Shown piece by piece: positions 24,092 to 33,309 of a DNA stretch of 64,000 nt. Positions within the stretch are counted from its first letter, which is position 1. Every line of letters begins with the position of its first letter. The position numbers and the translations under genes were made by a program. Source of the stretch: Bergeyella_A cardium (GTDB taxonomy: Bacteria > Bacteroidota > Bacteroidia > Flavobacteriales > Weeksellaceae); NCBI RefSeq assembly GCF_030012605.2, contig NZ_CP114055.2. One strand, given 5' to 3'. The notes under the pieces are model-generated. The model saw only the letters and a program-made list of their open reading frames with translations, was not told the DNA's origin and ran no database searches.

Positions 24092-25384
24092 TTATTTATA
24101 TACTTTTTGAATCACTACATCTTTTATACCCTTATTTTCTAACTCTTTAATAGCAGTGACAACTTCTTCCAAAGAGGAAAATTTACCATAGGTATAATAG
24201 AATGTCCCGCTCTCCTTTTTTCGTTGTACTTCTTTACCAAGGATTTGAAGGAGAGGCGAATTAGAGCTCAGCTTTTCCTTAGTTACAGCAAGTTCAATAG
24301 TATAATAGCCCGTAGCCATCTTCTGCCCAGGGATAAAACCTACAGCAATTGCATTTCGGAAGCCTGCATCTTTAGCGGTTTTCAAGTTGCTATCCCTCAC
24401 AGAGGCCAGATTGGTAGTAGCATAATAATACTTGTATATATTCCCTTCTTTTATTGTGAGGATATAGTTGAGCCCTTTCAATGCAGGGTCATTGCTCTGA
24501 TAACGATAAGGAGAGGTCATCAATAAAATCCTGAAATCATTCTTTAATGGAACTTCTGCTGGCTTTTCTGGTTGCTTATCTTGCTGTGCTATGTTTCCTT
24601 TCCTGTCAATAATTTTTTTATAGCTGATAATTGCATTATAAATGCTCTCTGCTATTTCTTTCTGCCCCTTTTCGGAAGTCATATACGCTGCATCCTCATA
24701 ATTGCTGAGGAAACCCATCTCTATAAGGATAGATGGCATTGCATTCCTGCGAAGGACATGGAGGTTATGCTGTTTTACCCCACGAGAGTAGCGATTATCT
24801 TTCTTTACGAAGTTCTCTTCTACCAAACCTCCTAAGATTAAACTCTTTTCCAAGTATTTACTCTGCTGTATCCTCAGAGCGATGAGAGATTCTGGGGAGT
24901 TGGGGTCATAGGAAGCAAAGGTCTGCCTGTCCTGCTCATCCAAGAAGATTACATCATTCTCTGCTTTTGCTACTTCGAGATTTTCTTTATTTTGATTAGG
25001 ACCTTGCACAAAGATTTCCGTACCATTAGCAGTACTCCCTTTGGAAGCGTTCACATGTATGGATACAAACAAATCTGCATTGCTCTTATTGGCGAGGTTG
25101 GTACGCTCGGTAAGAGATGGATAAGTATCTATCTTTCGGGTATAGATTACCTTAAAATCTTTACTCTTCTCGAGCATTCTCCCTACTTTCAAGGTTACGG
25201 CAAGGGTGATCTCTTTCTCCATCACCATTCCTAAGTCTGAATAACTTCTCTTAGCACCTGTGTCTGTACCACCGTGACCAGCATCTAAGACTAAAACAAA
25301 TTTTTTCTGGGCTCCTGCCAGCAAAAAGACTAATAATAAAACAACTGAAAAATATTTTTTAAAAGAATTTGTTTTAATATCCAT
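24092..25384 (-). CDS. N-acetylmuramoyl-L-alanine amidase
   Basis: A 430-residue exported peptidoglycan hydrolase that cuts the MurNAc to L-Ala bond. A signal peptide (about 1-25, ending LAGAQ) is followed by an Amidase_3 domain (about 28-245). Zinc and catalytic marks are DAGHGG (34-39, H37), the glutamate in VMEKEITLAV, SIHVNA (about 107-112) and SILIEMGFLSN with the catalytic glutamate. The C-terminal region (about 285-430) includes a SPOR-like repeat (FRILLMTSPYRY... and YTIELAVTKEKL...) likely to bind denuded glycan at the septum. It is divergent from lptD, an order frequently seen in flavobacteria, so both envelope genes share a ~65-base promoter region. Confidence 0.93.
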   Translation of the reverse strand: MDIKTNSFKKYFSVVLLLVFLLAGAQKKFVLVLDAGHGGTDTGAKRSYSDLGMVMEKEITLAVTLKVGRMLEKSKDFKVIYTRKIDTYPSLTERTNLANKSNADLFVSIHVNASKGSTANGTEIFVQGPNQNKENLEVAKAENDVIFLDEQDRQTFASYDPNSPESLIALRIQQSKYLEKSLILGGLVEENFVKKDNRYSRGVKQHNLHVLRRNAMPSILIEMGFLSNYEDAAYMTSEKGQKEIAESIYNAIISYKKIIDRKGNIAQQDKQPEKPAEVPLKNDFRILLMTSPYRYQSNDPALKGLNYILTIKEGNIYKYYYATTNLASVRDSNLKTAKDAGFRNAIAVGFIPGQKMATGYYTIELAVTKEKLSSNSPLLQILGKEVQRKKESGTFYYTYGKFSSLEEVVTAIKELENKGIKDVVIQKVYK

Positions 25385-25449
25385 TATCAGAATTTAAAAA
25401 TATATTATTTTTGACGCCGTTAATCTTTAACTCATTCAAGCCAAAAATA

Positions 25450-28041
25450 GTGTCCAAAAATAGATTACATATTTTAATATTCCTAATTTTTAACAGTTTT
25501 TTAGCAATTTGCTTTGCACAAGAGACTACTAAAAATGAGGTTATTAATGACACTATTCCAAAGACTGACAGCCTACCTAACAAGAAAGAAGCATTAGAGG
25601 CTATCGTAAGATATTCTGCAGACAATATCCGCTCAGATATCCCTAAGAGAATGAGTTACCTGAATCATAATGCAAAAATCAACTATCAGGATATGACCAT
25701 AGAGGCAGATTATATCTCTGTGGATTGGGATACAGGAAATATCTTCGCACGAGGGAAACTGGATGAAAACGGCAAACTCACAGAAACTGTAAAGACTACC
25801 CAAGGCGGTAAAACCTACGAAACCGATAGCTTTAATTTTAACTTTAAAGATAAAAAAGCAATAGCCTATAACACCCGTACAGAGGAATCTGGCGGAGTAA
25901 TCGTAGCTGATAAAACAAAGAAAGTAAGCGACACGGTTTTCTACTTTCGGAGGGGGAGATATACCACAGACGAATACTTCATCCAGAAAAAAGATACTAT
26001 TGCCGACTATTACCTTTTGGCTCCTCATATCAAACTACTAAAAGGGAAGAAAAACTCCTCAATCATCACAGGACCTATACAGATGTATATTGAGAAGGTA
26101 CCTACACCTTTTGTACTGCCATTTGCCATACTTCCCTTTTCGGATAAGCGCTCTGCGGGAATCTTGATTCCAAGTTTTGGGGAGAGGGAAGCCGTAGGTT
26201 TCTACCTAAACGGGCTGGGCTATTACCAACCTCTTGGAGAGCATTTTGATTTGAAGATTCTCACCGATATCTATACCAAGGGGAGCTGGAACTTCCGACC
26301 AGAGGTAAATTACAAAAAAAACTACCGATATTCTGGGACTTTCAGTGCTGATATAGGTACCGTAGTGCAGGGGATAAAAGGATTAAGCGACTACTCCAAG
26401 ACCAATAACTACCGTATATCGTGGAGGCACACTCAGGATTCCAAAGCAAATCCGTACTTTAACTTCTCTGCATCTGTAGATATGGTGAGCAGCTCTACAT
26501 TCTATAACCAGTCGCTCAACAACAATTATATCTTTAATAAAAATGTACTAAACACACAGCAAAACTCCAGTATCAGCTTTACAAAAAGATTTCTGAAACT
26601 CCCCTTTACCATAACGGGCTCTGCATCCTATTCTCAAAATCTGAATACAGGACTGGTCAATCTCCGATTGCCTCAGCTCAATGTAGCTATCAATCAATTC
26701 TATCTCCTCAAACCAAAGAATGGTGCCATCCGCGAAGGATTATTAGAAAATATCAATGTAAATACAGGGCTCAACTTCTCCAATTATGTAAATACAAAAC
26801 AGGGAGAGCTCTTCCAAAAGGAGATGTGGAACAATATGCAAACAGGTATGCAAATCCCTCTATCGCTCTCCACAAACACTAATGTGATGAAGTACTTCAC
26901 ATTTACCCTATCCGCTACAGCAAATAATGTACTTACCAACAAAACCGTAAGCAAAAGCTACAATACCGCTACCAATAAAGTAGAAACTACCCGCCATAAT
27001 AATATCGCCGGCTTCTCTACTTTCAGCACGAGTGCCAGCTTGCAGACGACTCTCTACGGTGATAAAAACTTCGGTGATAAATTCCTCATTAAAGCCATCA
27101 GACATATAATGATGCCCAGCCTGAGCTTTACCTACTCACCTGATTTCGGAGACCCAAAGTGGGGGTACTATAAAACCTACACAGACGCCACAGGAGCTAT
27201 GACTCCCTACTCCATCTTTGAGGGGAGTACCTATGGTACACCTTCCACTGGGCTTACACAAGCTCTGGGGATAAGTATTAATAACAATATACAGATGAAA
27301 GTTCGCTCGAAGACGGACTCCACAGGCGTAAAAAAAGTCAAAATCTTCGAAAGCTTAAACCTCTCTGGGAACTACAACTTTGCAGCAGAAAAATTCAAAC
27401 TCTCCATCATCAATATCTCTGGGCAAACCAGCTTCTTCAACGATAAAGTAAGCCTCAACACCAGCCTTACCCTCGACCCCTACAAAGTAACCTTTGACCA
27501 CCAAGGCATAGGTACAAGGCACGAGAAAATCGGAGGCTTCGGCATACAAGGCTTCAATGTACAAATGAGCATCCCGCTAAGCAACGAGCTCTTTACAAAA
27601 AAAGATGAGAAAAAAGACGAGAAGAAATACCACATCAAAGGCGATATAATGAATGAAAACTATTACTTTGATGATGACCACTACTCACATTTTGAACAAC
27701 CCTGGACGCTCAACCTCAATGCCAACTATGCCTACACACGAAATACCCTCAGCCGTTTCGGTACCAAAGTAGCCTCCCTCGGCATCAGTGGAAACATAAA
27801 ACTCACCCCTTTCTGGAATATACAAGGTTCTACCAATTACGATATCGTCAATAAACAACTCGCCTACACCACTCTCGGCTTCTCCCGAGACCAGCGGAGC
27901 TTTATCATAAACTTTAACTGGGTACCCTTCGGAGCCTATAAAACCTACGATTTCTATATCGGGATAAAAGCAAACATCCTCCAAGACGCCATAAAATACA
28001 AAGACCGAAGCTTCAACACCGGCAGAACCCAAAAATTCTGA
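25450..28041 (+). CDS. lptD: LptD-like LPS assembly outer-membrane protein
   Basis: Outer-membrane beta-barrel that inserts LPS at the cell surface. Starting at GTG 25450 (MSKNRLHILIFLIFNSFLAI, then CFAQ) the protein has 863 residues and a good signal peptide. An upstream TTG at 25411 is in frame but falls inside a -7-like element TATTTTTG (25406-25413), so GTG is preferred. Residues about 45-200 are an OstA/LptA-like jellyroll (MTIEADYISVDWDTGNIFARG, ADYYLLAPHIKLLKGKKNSSIITGPIQMYIE), followed by VLPFAILPFSDKRSAGILIPSFGE and a long barrel to the C-terminus. This fits the Bacteroidota LptD_2 type. The stop codon is immediately followed by a dispersed palindromic repeat. Confidence 0.92.
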   Translation: MSKNRLHILIFLIFNSFLAICFAQETTKNEVINDTIPKTDSLPNKKEALEAIVRYSADNIRSDIPKRMSYLNHNAKINYQDMTIEADYISVDWDTGNIFARGKLDENGKLTETVKTTQGGKTYETDSFNFNFKDKKAIAYNTRTEESGGVIVADKTKKVSDTVFYFRRGRYTTDEYFIQKKDTIADYYLLAPHIKLLKGKKNSSIITGPIQMYIEKVPTPFVLPFAILPFSDKRSAGILIPSFGEREAVGFYLNGLGYYQPLGEHFDLKILTDIYTKGSWNFRPEVNYKKNYRYSGTFSADIGTVVQGIKGLSDYSKTNNYRISWRHTQDSKANPYFNFSASVDMVSSSTFYNQSLNNNYIFNKNVLNTQQNSSISFTKRFLKLPFTITGSASYSQNLNTGLVNLRLPQLNVAINQFYLLKPKNGAIREGLLENINVNTGLNFSNYVNTKQGELFQKEMWNNMQTGMQIPLSLSTNTNVMKYFTFTLSATANNVLTNKTVSKSYNTATNKVETTRHNNIAGFSTFSTSASLQTTLYGDKNFGDKFLIKAIRHIMMPSLSFTYSPDFGDPKWGYYKTYTDATGAMTPYSIFEGSTYGTPSTGLTQALGISINNNIQMKVRSKTDSTGVKKVKIFESLNLSGNYNFAAEKFKLSIINISGQTSFFNDKVSLNTSLTLDPYKVTFDHQGIGTRHEKIGGFGIQGFNVQMSIPLSNELFTKKDEKKDEKKYHIKGDIMNENYYFDDDHYSHFEQPWTLNLNANYAYTRNTLSRFGTKVASLGISGNIKLTPFWNIQGSTNYDIVNKQLAYTTLGFSRDQRSFIINFNWVPFGAYKTYDFYIGIKANILQDAIKYKDRSFNTGRTQKF

Positions 28042-28150
28042 CCGTAGCTGGTCGGGCACTTAGCCACAGCATGACAGGTATACCTTGCAGGTGGCGCACT
28101 TAGCACAAACTAACGGCTACCAGCTAAAAGCCAATAGCCAGTCGCTAATT
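28042..28150. repeat. Modular palindromic intergenic repeat, copy 4, plus second-family repeat
   Basis: CCGTAGCTGGTCGGGCACTTAGCCAC and CACAGCATGACAGG are followed by ACCTTGCAGGTGGCGCACTTAGC (split into short modules). Then comes the second family in inverse orientation, GGCTACCAGCTAAAAGCC and AATAGCCAGTCGCTAAT. The repeat starts at the base after the lptD stop codon. Confidence 0.7.
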
Positions 28151-28214
28151 AAGCTTGCTGCCTACAGCTTTCCAACCAGTCACTGAAAATATTTTATCTT
28201 TACCACTTAAAATT

Positions 28215-29750
28215 ATGGATATGGCAGATAGAGAAAAATTTATACAGGAGCTTAATGCTAAATACAGCCCTAAGGGGGAGTTCATCACATTAGGAAAGGG
28301 AATGCTCAATGGTGAGGTAGTTAGGGAAGTAGATGTAAATATCCCTTTGAAGACGATTAATAGGCACGGGCTTATTGCGGGGGCTACAGGTACAGGAAAA
28401 ACAAAAACCCTTCAAGTATTTGTAGAGCAGCTCTCACATGCAGGAGTTCCTTCATTGGTATTAGATATAAAGGGCGACTTCTCAGGTATTGCAATGGCAG
28501 GAAGCCGAAATACGATAATAGATGAGAGATACTCCAAAACAGGGCTGACGTATGACCCTCAGGGCTTCCCAGTAGAGCTAATGAGCATCTCGGGAGAAGC
28601 AGGCGTAAAACTTAGAGCTACGGTAACGGAGTTTGGACCTGTATTGCTAAGCAAAATATTGGAACTAAACGATACCCAAAGCAGTATAATGTCTATTATC
28701 TTCAAATATTGTGATGATAAAGGCTTACCACTGATAGACCTCGAAGACCTGAAAAAAGTACTGCAATATGTAACCAGCGATAAAAACGGTAAAGAGGAAC
28801 TCCTCAATGGTTATGGCTCAATAGCTTCCTCATCTCTCGGAGCTATTCTTCGGGCTATTGTAGCATTGGAACAACAGGGAGGGGCGAACTTCTTCGGAGA
28901 GCCCAGCTTTGATGTGGAAGATTTGCTAAAAACAAGAAATGGCAAAGGTGTCATCAATATTCTAAGGGTTGCCAATATACAAACAAAACCACAGCTATTC
29001 TCCACATTTATGCTTTCTCTCTTTGCAGAAATCTACCTTACCTTTCCAGAAGAAGGAGATTCTGGAAAACCAAAACTTGCATTGTTTATAGACGAAGCTC
29101 ACCTTATCTTTAATGAAGCCTCCAAGGCACTACTCTCTCAGATAGAGACAATGGTAAAACTCATTCGCTCCAAAGGTGTGGGCATATACTTCATTACTCA
29201 AATCCCTGGTGATGTACCAGAAAATGTACTGGCACAATTAGGGCTGAAAATACAGCACGCACTAAGAGGCTTTACTGCAAAAGACAGAAAGGAAATCTCC
29301 AAAGCAGTAGAAAACTATCCTATAACCGAGTTTTATAATGCATCTAACCTTATACAGAACCTTGGAATTGGCGAGGCATTCACAACGGCATTAGATGAAA
29401 AGGGAATACCTACACCATTGGTACATACCTACCTCATCTCCCCAGAATCTCGAATGGACGTACTCACAGAAACCGAAGTATTACAGCTTACGCAAAGTTC
29501 CTCTCTGGTGAAAAAATATGAAGTAGCGATAAATAAAGAATCTGCCTACGAGCTCCTTTCAAAAAGGATGGAAAACCAGACAGCCTCTCCTGCCGAAAAG
29601 ACAAAGACAAATTCTCCTAAAACAAAAGAAGAACCAAGCATCTTTGAGCAAATAATGAAGAGCAGTGCCGGGAAGACCTTTACCAACACTCTAATGAGAG
29701 AGGGGGCAAAAGTAATTTTCGGTATGCTGGGATTAAAGAAAAAGAGATAG
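28215..29750 (+). CDS. HerA-like/DUF853 family ATPase (YjgR type)
   Basis: From ATG 28215 (MDMADREKFIQELNAKYSP) this is a 511-residue hexameric-motor-like P-loop ATPase of the HerA/FtsK superfamily, DUF853 (YjgR) group. Walker A GATGTGKTKTLQ lies near residues 58-69. Walker B LALFIDEAHLIFNEA lies near 292-306, followed by the sensor-like VGIYFITQIPGDVPENVLAQLG. The C-terminus (about 470-511) is a Pro/Lys-rich linker and a basic tail (VIFGMLGLKKKR). An ATG two codons later (28221) is equally possible. The frame is open from 28155, but those codons are in a repeat. DNA translocase or helicase action is assumed from the family; YjgR itself has no settled role. No nurA-type nuclease is adjacent. 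Confidence 0.85.
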   Translation: MDMADREKFIQELNAKYSPKGEFITLGKGMLNGEVVREVDVNIPLKTINRHGLIAGATGTGKTKTLQVFVEQLSHAGVPSLVLDIKGDFSGIAMAGSRNTIIDERYSKTGLTYDPQGFPVELMSISGEAGVKLRATVTEFGPVLLSKILELNDTQSSIMSIIFKYCDDKGLPLIDLEDLKKVLQYVTSDKNGKEELLNGYGSIASSSLGAILRAIVALEQQGGANFFGEPSFDVEDLLKTRNGKGVINILRVANIQTKPQLFSTFMLSLFAEIYLTFPEEGDSGKPKLALFIDEAHLIFNEASKALLSQIETMVKLIRSKGVGIYFITQIPGDVPENVLAQLGLKIQHALRGFTAKDRKEISKAVENYPITEFYNASNLIQNLGIGEAFTTALDEKGIPTPLVHTYLISPESRMDVLTETEVLQLTQSSSLVKKYEVAINKESAYELLSKRMENQTASPAEKTKTNSPKTKEEPSIFEQIMKSSAGKTFTNTLMREGAKVIFGMLGLKKKR

Positions 29751-29801
29751 ATATTATACCCCTAAATACTCTTACCTATTAAAAAATTATCTTATAATAA
29801 A

Positions 29802-29891
29802 ATGAATACAGAAGAGCTAAGAGATTATTGTCTGTCTCTAAAAAGGAAACAGAAGAAACTCTCCTCTTACAAAAAAAGAATAGCCCTATAA
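29802..29891 (+). pseudogene. 5' stub of an MmcQ/YjbR-family gene
   Basis: The first 13 codons read MNTEELRDYCLSLK, nearly the same as the start MNIEEFRDFCLSL of the intact MmcQ/YjbR gene at 45979-46314. After the AAAAAGG run the frame departs. Shifting the frame there gives a K-G-x-TEET pattern as in other YjbR proteins for a few more codons, then similarity stops. No downstream remainder exists before the pckA terminator. I read this as a degraded, truncated duplicate, not a functional 29-residue peptide. Confidence 0.6.
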
Positions 29892-29905
29892 TCTCCCAAG
29901 AAAAT

Positions 29906-29936
29906 AAAGCCACTGCAAAAATTTTGTAGTGGCTTT
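29906..29936 (-). terminator. Terminator of pckA
   Basis: AAAGCCACT (29906-29914) pairs with AGTGGCTTT (29928-29936), with further pairing inside. It sits 23 bases past the pckA stop. The T-run is weak on the minus strand (TATTTTC). Confidence 0.7.
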
Positions 29937-29959
29937 TGAATTTATGAAGTAATAAGTAA

Positions 29960-31561
29960 TTACAACTGAGGACCTGCTGGTACAAGTCTCTTACCTTCTT
30001 CGTTGTCGGTATATTTCTCGAAGTTAGCAATGTATTTCGCAGCAAGGTCTTTTGCTTTAGCCTCCCATTCAGAAGCAGAAGCATAAGTATTTCTTGGGTC
30101 AAGGATACCTTCGGAAACATTTGGCAATGCCGTAGGAATTTCAAGATTAAGGACAGGAATAGTCTGCTTAGGTGCAGATTCTATTGAGCCATCTATAATT
30201 GCATCAATAATCGCGCGGGTGTCTTTCAGGGAGATTCTCTTACCTGTACCGTTCCATCCTGTATTTACGAGGTATGCTTTTGCACCGTGCTCTTTCATTT
30301 TCCCGATAAGGGTTTTGGAGTAAGCCGTTGGATGCAGGGTAAGGAATGCCTCACCAAAAGCTGGAGAGAATGACGGCTGAGGCTCGGTGATGCCCCTCTC
30401 GGTACCTGCTAATTTAGAAGTATAACCACTGAGGAAGTAGTACTGAGCCTGGTCTTCATTGAGTACAGAAACAGGAGGCAATACTCCGAAAGCATCAGCA
30501 GAGAGGTAGATAACTTTCTTAGCGTGCCCTGCTTTTGAAGGGAGAACGATTTTATTGATGTGATAGATTGGGTAGGAAACCCTTGTATTTTCGGTAATGG
30601 ACTTATCGGTGAAATCTGGCTCTCCATCTTTATTTACAACTACATTTTCAAGCAGTGCATCTCTTCTGATAGCACCGTAGATGTCTGGCTCTTTCTCTGC
30701 GGAGAGGTCTATTACTTTCGCATAGCATCCTCCCTCAAAGTTGAAGACTCCGCTATCGTCCCAGCCGTGCTCATCATCACCGATGAGGTATCGTTTAGGG
30801 TCGGCAGAAAGGGTAGTTTTCCCCGTTCCAGAAAGTCCGAAGAAAAGAGCTACATCTCCTTTCTCACCTACATTGGCAGAGCAGTGCATAGATGCCATAC
30901 CTTTGAGTGGAAGGTAGTAGTTCATTATGGAGAACATTCCTTTCTTCATCTCACCGCCATACCAAGTACCCCCGATGATTTGTACTCTATCGGTAAGGTT
31001 AAACATCACAAAGTTTTCGGAGTTTAAGCCTTGCTCTTTCCAATTAGGGTTGGTTGTCTTGGAGCCATTCATAATGATGAAATCTGGCTCTCCAAAGTTT
31101 TCTAGCTCATAGCTAGAAGGGCGGATAAACATATTCGTAACGAAGTGTGCCTGCCAAGCTACCTCCATTATAAACCTTACTTTAAGTCTGGTATCTGGGT
31201 TGGTACCGCAGTAGGCATCTACCACATAGAGTTTATTAGATGTAGAGAGCTGTTTTAGTACAAGGTCTTTACAGTGGTTGAACACCTCAGGAGAAGTAGG
31301 CAGGTTTACTTTGCCCCAGTGGATAGTATCTTTGGTAGTATCATCTAAAACAATGAACCTGTCCTTAGGAGAGCGCCCTGTAAAGATTCCTGTTTTTACA
31401 GACACAGCACCGAGGTTGGTTTCCTCTCCTACCTCGTAACCTTTATTCTCCGGAGAAACCTCTGCCTGATAAAGCTCCTCAAAGCTCGGATTATACACTA
31501 CCTCTGGATTACCTTTAATCCCTAACTTCTGCAATGCTTGAATAATGTTCGGATTTTTCAT
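29960..31561 (-). CDS. pckA: Phosphoenolpyruvate carboxykinase (ATP)
   Basis: Interconverts oxaloacetate plus ATP and PEP plus CO2 plus ADP, a gluconeogenic or anaplerotic step. The 533-residue length is typical of the ATP-dependent class. Marks include the P-loop FFGLSGTGKTTLSADPKR (about 243-260), the kinase-2 segment LIGDDEHGWDDSGVFNFEGG (about 262-281, Mn-binding aspartate), HYAHV-equivalent TWYGGEMKKGMFSIMNY (about 203-219) and RTTLSADP-like contexts. It is monocistronic, with -7 element TAGCTTTG at 31598-31605, a terminator downstream and a long repeat-rich gap upstream. Confidence 0.97.
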   Translation of the reverse strand: MKNPNIIQALQKLGIKGNPEVVYNPSFEELYQAEVSPENKGYEVGEETNLGAVSVKTGIFTGRSPKDRFIVLDDTTKDTIHWGKVNLPTSPEVFNHCKDLVLKQLSTSNKLYVVDAYCGTNPDTRLKVRFIMEVAWQAHFVTNMFIRPSSYELENFGEPDFIIMNGSKTTNPNWKEQGLNSENFVMFNLTDRVQIIGGTWYGGEMKKGMFSIMNYYLPLKGMASMHCSANVGEKGDVALFFGLSGTGKTTLSADPKRYLIGDDEHGWDDSGVFNFEGGCYAKVIDLSAEKEPDIYGAIRRDALLENVVVNKDGEPDFTDKSITENTRVSYPIYHINKIVLPSKAGHAKKVIYLSADAFGVLPPVSVLNEDQAQYYFLSGYTSKLAGTERGITEPQPSFSPAFGEAFLTLHPTAYSKTLIGKMKEHGAKAYLVNTGWNGTGKRISLKDTRAIIDAIIDGSIESAPKQTIPVLNLEIPTALPNVSEGILDPRNTYASASEWEAKAKDLAAKYIANFEKYTDNEEGKRLVPAGPQL

Positions 31562-31597
31562 AACAATGATATAATTAATTTTTTTGTTTAAGCCCTA

Positions 31598-31605
31598 CAA
31601 AGCTA
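31598..31605 (-). promoter_or_regulatory. -7 element upstream of pckA
   Basis: TAGCTTTG matches TAnnTTTG, 36 bases before the start codon. No clear -33 partner. Confidence 0.45.
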
Positions 31606-31654
31606 CGATAAATAGAGGTTTTACCCCTTGATAAGACTATGATATAAATCATAA

Positions 31655-31955
31655 TTTAGCTACTAGCGACTGGCTATTGGCTTTTAGCCCACAAACTAAT
31701 CTCCACTACCTACTACATCCTCCTCTATGGGGTCAACTTTACATCCTGTTGGGTCAATTTTAGAGGCATTGCCCCTTTTTTTAGGGATTCATCTCTTTCA
31801 TTATCCCTAATTGGAGGGGGCACTGCCCCTTTTTTAGGAATTAGTCTCCTTAATTTATTGGCTTCTGGCTATTAGCCCACTAGCGTGAGGAGGTACTTAA
31901 AAATAATCGCCTCACCGTAGCCGGTGAGGCTAAGTGCGTCACCTGCAAGGTGGGG
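31655..31955. repeat. Repeat-rich intergenic region between sufS and pckA (copy 5)
   Basis: About 300 bases without a gene. It holds second-family pieces (AGCTACTAGCGACTGGCTATTGG at 31660 onward, given in parts, and TTGGCTTCTGGCTATTAGCCC near 31857). It also holds two internally similar stretches (GGCATTGCCCCTTTTTTTAGGGATT and GGCACTGCCCCTTTTTTAGGAATT near 31770 and 31820). First-family modules (AATAATCGCCTCACCGTAGCC, GGTGAGGCTAAGTGCGTCACC) run straight into the sufS stop codon at 31956. Confidence 0.7.
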
Positions 31956-33179
31956 TTAGTGAGAGAGCATTTTTTTGGCTTTTTTCACTCCTTCGGCAAG
32001 GGTGTCTATTTCTTCAAAGGTGTTATAGATTGCAAAGCTGGCTCTTACGGTACCTACAATATTAAAGAAGTTCATAATCGGCTGGGTGCAGTGGTGCCCT
32101 GTGCGTACGGCAATCCCGAGCTTATCGAGAATCATCCCTACATCAGAGGAAATCCCTGCGCCTTCAAGGTTGAAAGAGATAGCGCCTGCACGCGGTGCTT
32201 TAAGGGCGTAGATTGTAAGCCCATCTATCTCCAATAGCTTTTTCTGAGCGTATTCCAGTAGCTGATGTTCATAGGTCTGCAAGGCTTCCTGCCCGATATT
32301 CTCCATAAAATCTACTGCTGCACCAAGAGCGATATTCCCCCCTACATTGGGCGTGCCTGCCTCAAACTTAAAGGGCAAGTCGGCATAAGTGGTCTTATCG
32401 AAAGAGCAAGTGGCAATCATCTCTCCACCTCCGTGAAACGGCTGAATAGCCCTAAGCGCTTCCTCCTTTCCATAGAGGATACCTGTACCCATAGGAGCGT
32501 ACATTTTATGCCCAGAAAACACAAAGAAATCACAGTCCATCGCCTGTACATCAATCTTAAAATGCGGTGCCGATTGTGCTCCGTCAATAATAATATACGC
32601 ATTCGTATTCTTTCTGACTTTGGAGATGATTTCTTGAATAGGGTTGATAACGCCTAAGGCATTAGAAACCTGATTTACGGAAACTATTTTGGTCTTTTCA
32701 CTCAGATTTTTATCCAAAAAATCCAGCTGAAGGATACCGTTTTCATCAATGGGAATGACTTTCAGTACCGCTCCTGTACGCTCGCAGAGTAGCTGCCAAG
32801 GGACGATATTAGAATGATGCTCAAGGTGAGAAATAATAATCTCATCCCCCTTCTGAATCTGCTGAGTGAGGGAATACGCCAATAAATTCAGCCCCTCAGT
32901 AGTTCCCTTTGTGAAAATCACCTCATAATCGTGCTTTGCATTAATAAACTTCTGGATTTTCTTTCTTGCAAGCTCCATTTCCTCAGTAGCCATCTGGCTT
33001 AGGGTATGTATTCCACGGTGGACATTAGCATTATACTCGGTATAGTATCTCTGTAAAGTTTCAAGCACAGAGGCGGGCTTCTGAGACGATGCTGCATTAT
33101 CCAAATAAATCAAGGGCTTGGAATTTACCTTTTGGCTAAGTATAGGAAACTGAGCTCGTATATCATTTATATTAAGCAT
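31956..33179 (-). CDS. sufS: Cysteine desulfurase, SufS family
   Basis: PLP enzyme that removes sulfur from cysteine for iron-sulfur cluster assembly. The 407-residue protein has the N-terminal YLDNAASSQKP (25-35), ISHLEHHSNIVPW (about 116-128), the PLP lysine K225 in FSGHKMYAPMG, and the catalytic cysteine C363 in AVRTGHHCTQPIM. The short catalytic loop puts it in the group II (SufS/CsdA) class. Unlike the usual arrangement, sufB, sufC and sufD are not adjacent, so in this genome it is separated from, or distant to, the other Suf genes. A -7 element TACATTTG lies at 33205-33212. Confidence 0.93.
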   Translation of the reverse strand: MLNINDIRAQFPILSQKVNSKPLIYLDNAASSQKPASVLETLQRYYTEYNANVHRGIHTLSQMATEEMELARKKIQKFINAKHDYEVIFTKGTTEGLNLLAYSLTQQIQKGDEIIISHLEHHSNIVPWQLLCERTGAVLKVIPIDENGILQLDFLDKNLSEKTKIVSVNQVSNALGVINPIQEIISKVRKNTNAYIIIDGAQSAPHFKIDVQAMDCDFFVFSGHKMYAPMGTGILYGKEEALRAIQPFHGGGEMIATCSFDKTTYADLPFKFEAGTPNVGGNIALGAAVDFMENIGQEALQTYEHQLLEYAQKKLLEIDGLTIYALKAPRAGAISFNLEGAGISSDVGMILDKLGIAVRTGHHCTQPIMNFFNIVGTVRASFAIYNTFEEIDTLAEGVKKAKKMLSH

Positions 33180-33255
33180 ATCTTATCATTTATGAATTGA
33201 AGCCCAAATGTACAGCTTTTTTGAAAGACTAATAAAGTTCGTAATGCGCTGGCAT

Positions 33256-33284
33256 AAAAAACCTCACTCCGAATAAGAGTGAGG
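33256..33284 (-). terminator. Terminator of nusG
   Basis: CCTCACTC (33262-33269) pairs with GAGTGAGG (33277-33284), followed on the minus strand by TTTTTT. It ends the tuf-secE-nusG unit right after nusG. Confidence 0.9.
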
Positions 33285-33309
33285 ATATTGAGATCTAATA
33301 AATTATTAC

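Noticed and set aside
25411..25449. TTG start for the LptD-like gene
   Set aside because: It lies within a -7-like element and puts charged residues before the signal peptide; GTG at 25450 gives a normal signal peptide.
27685..28059. Antisense open frame in the 3' part of lptD
   Set aside because: It mirrors the codon pattern of lptD on the other strand and resembles no known protein.
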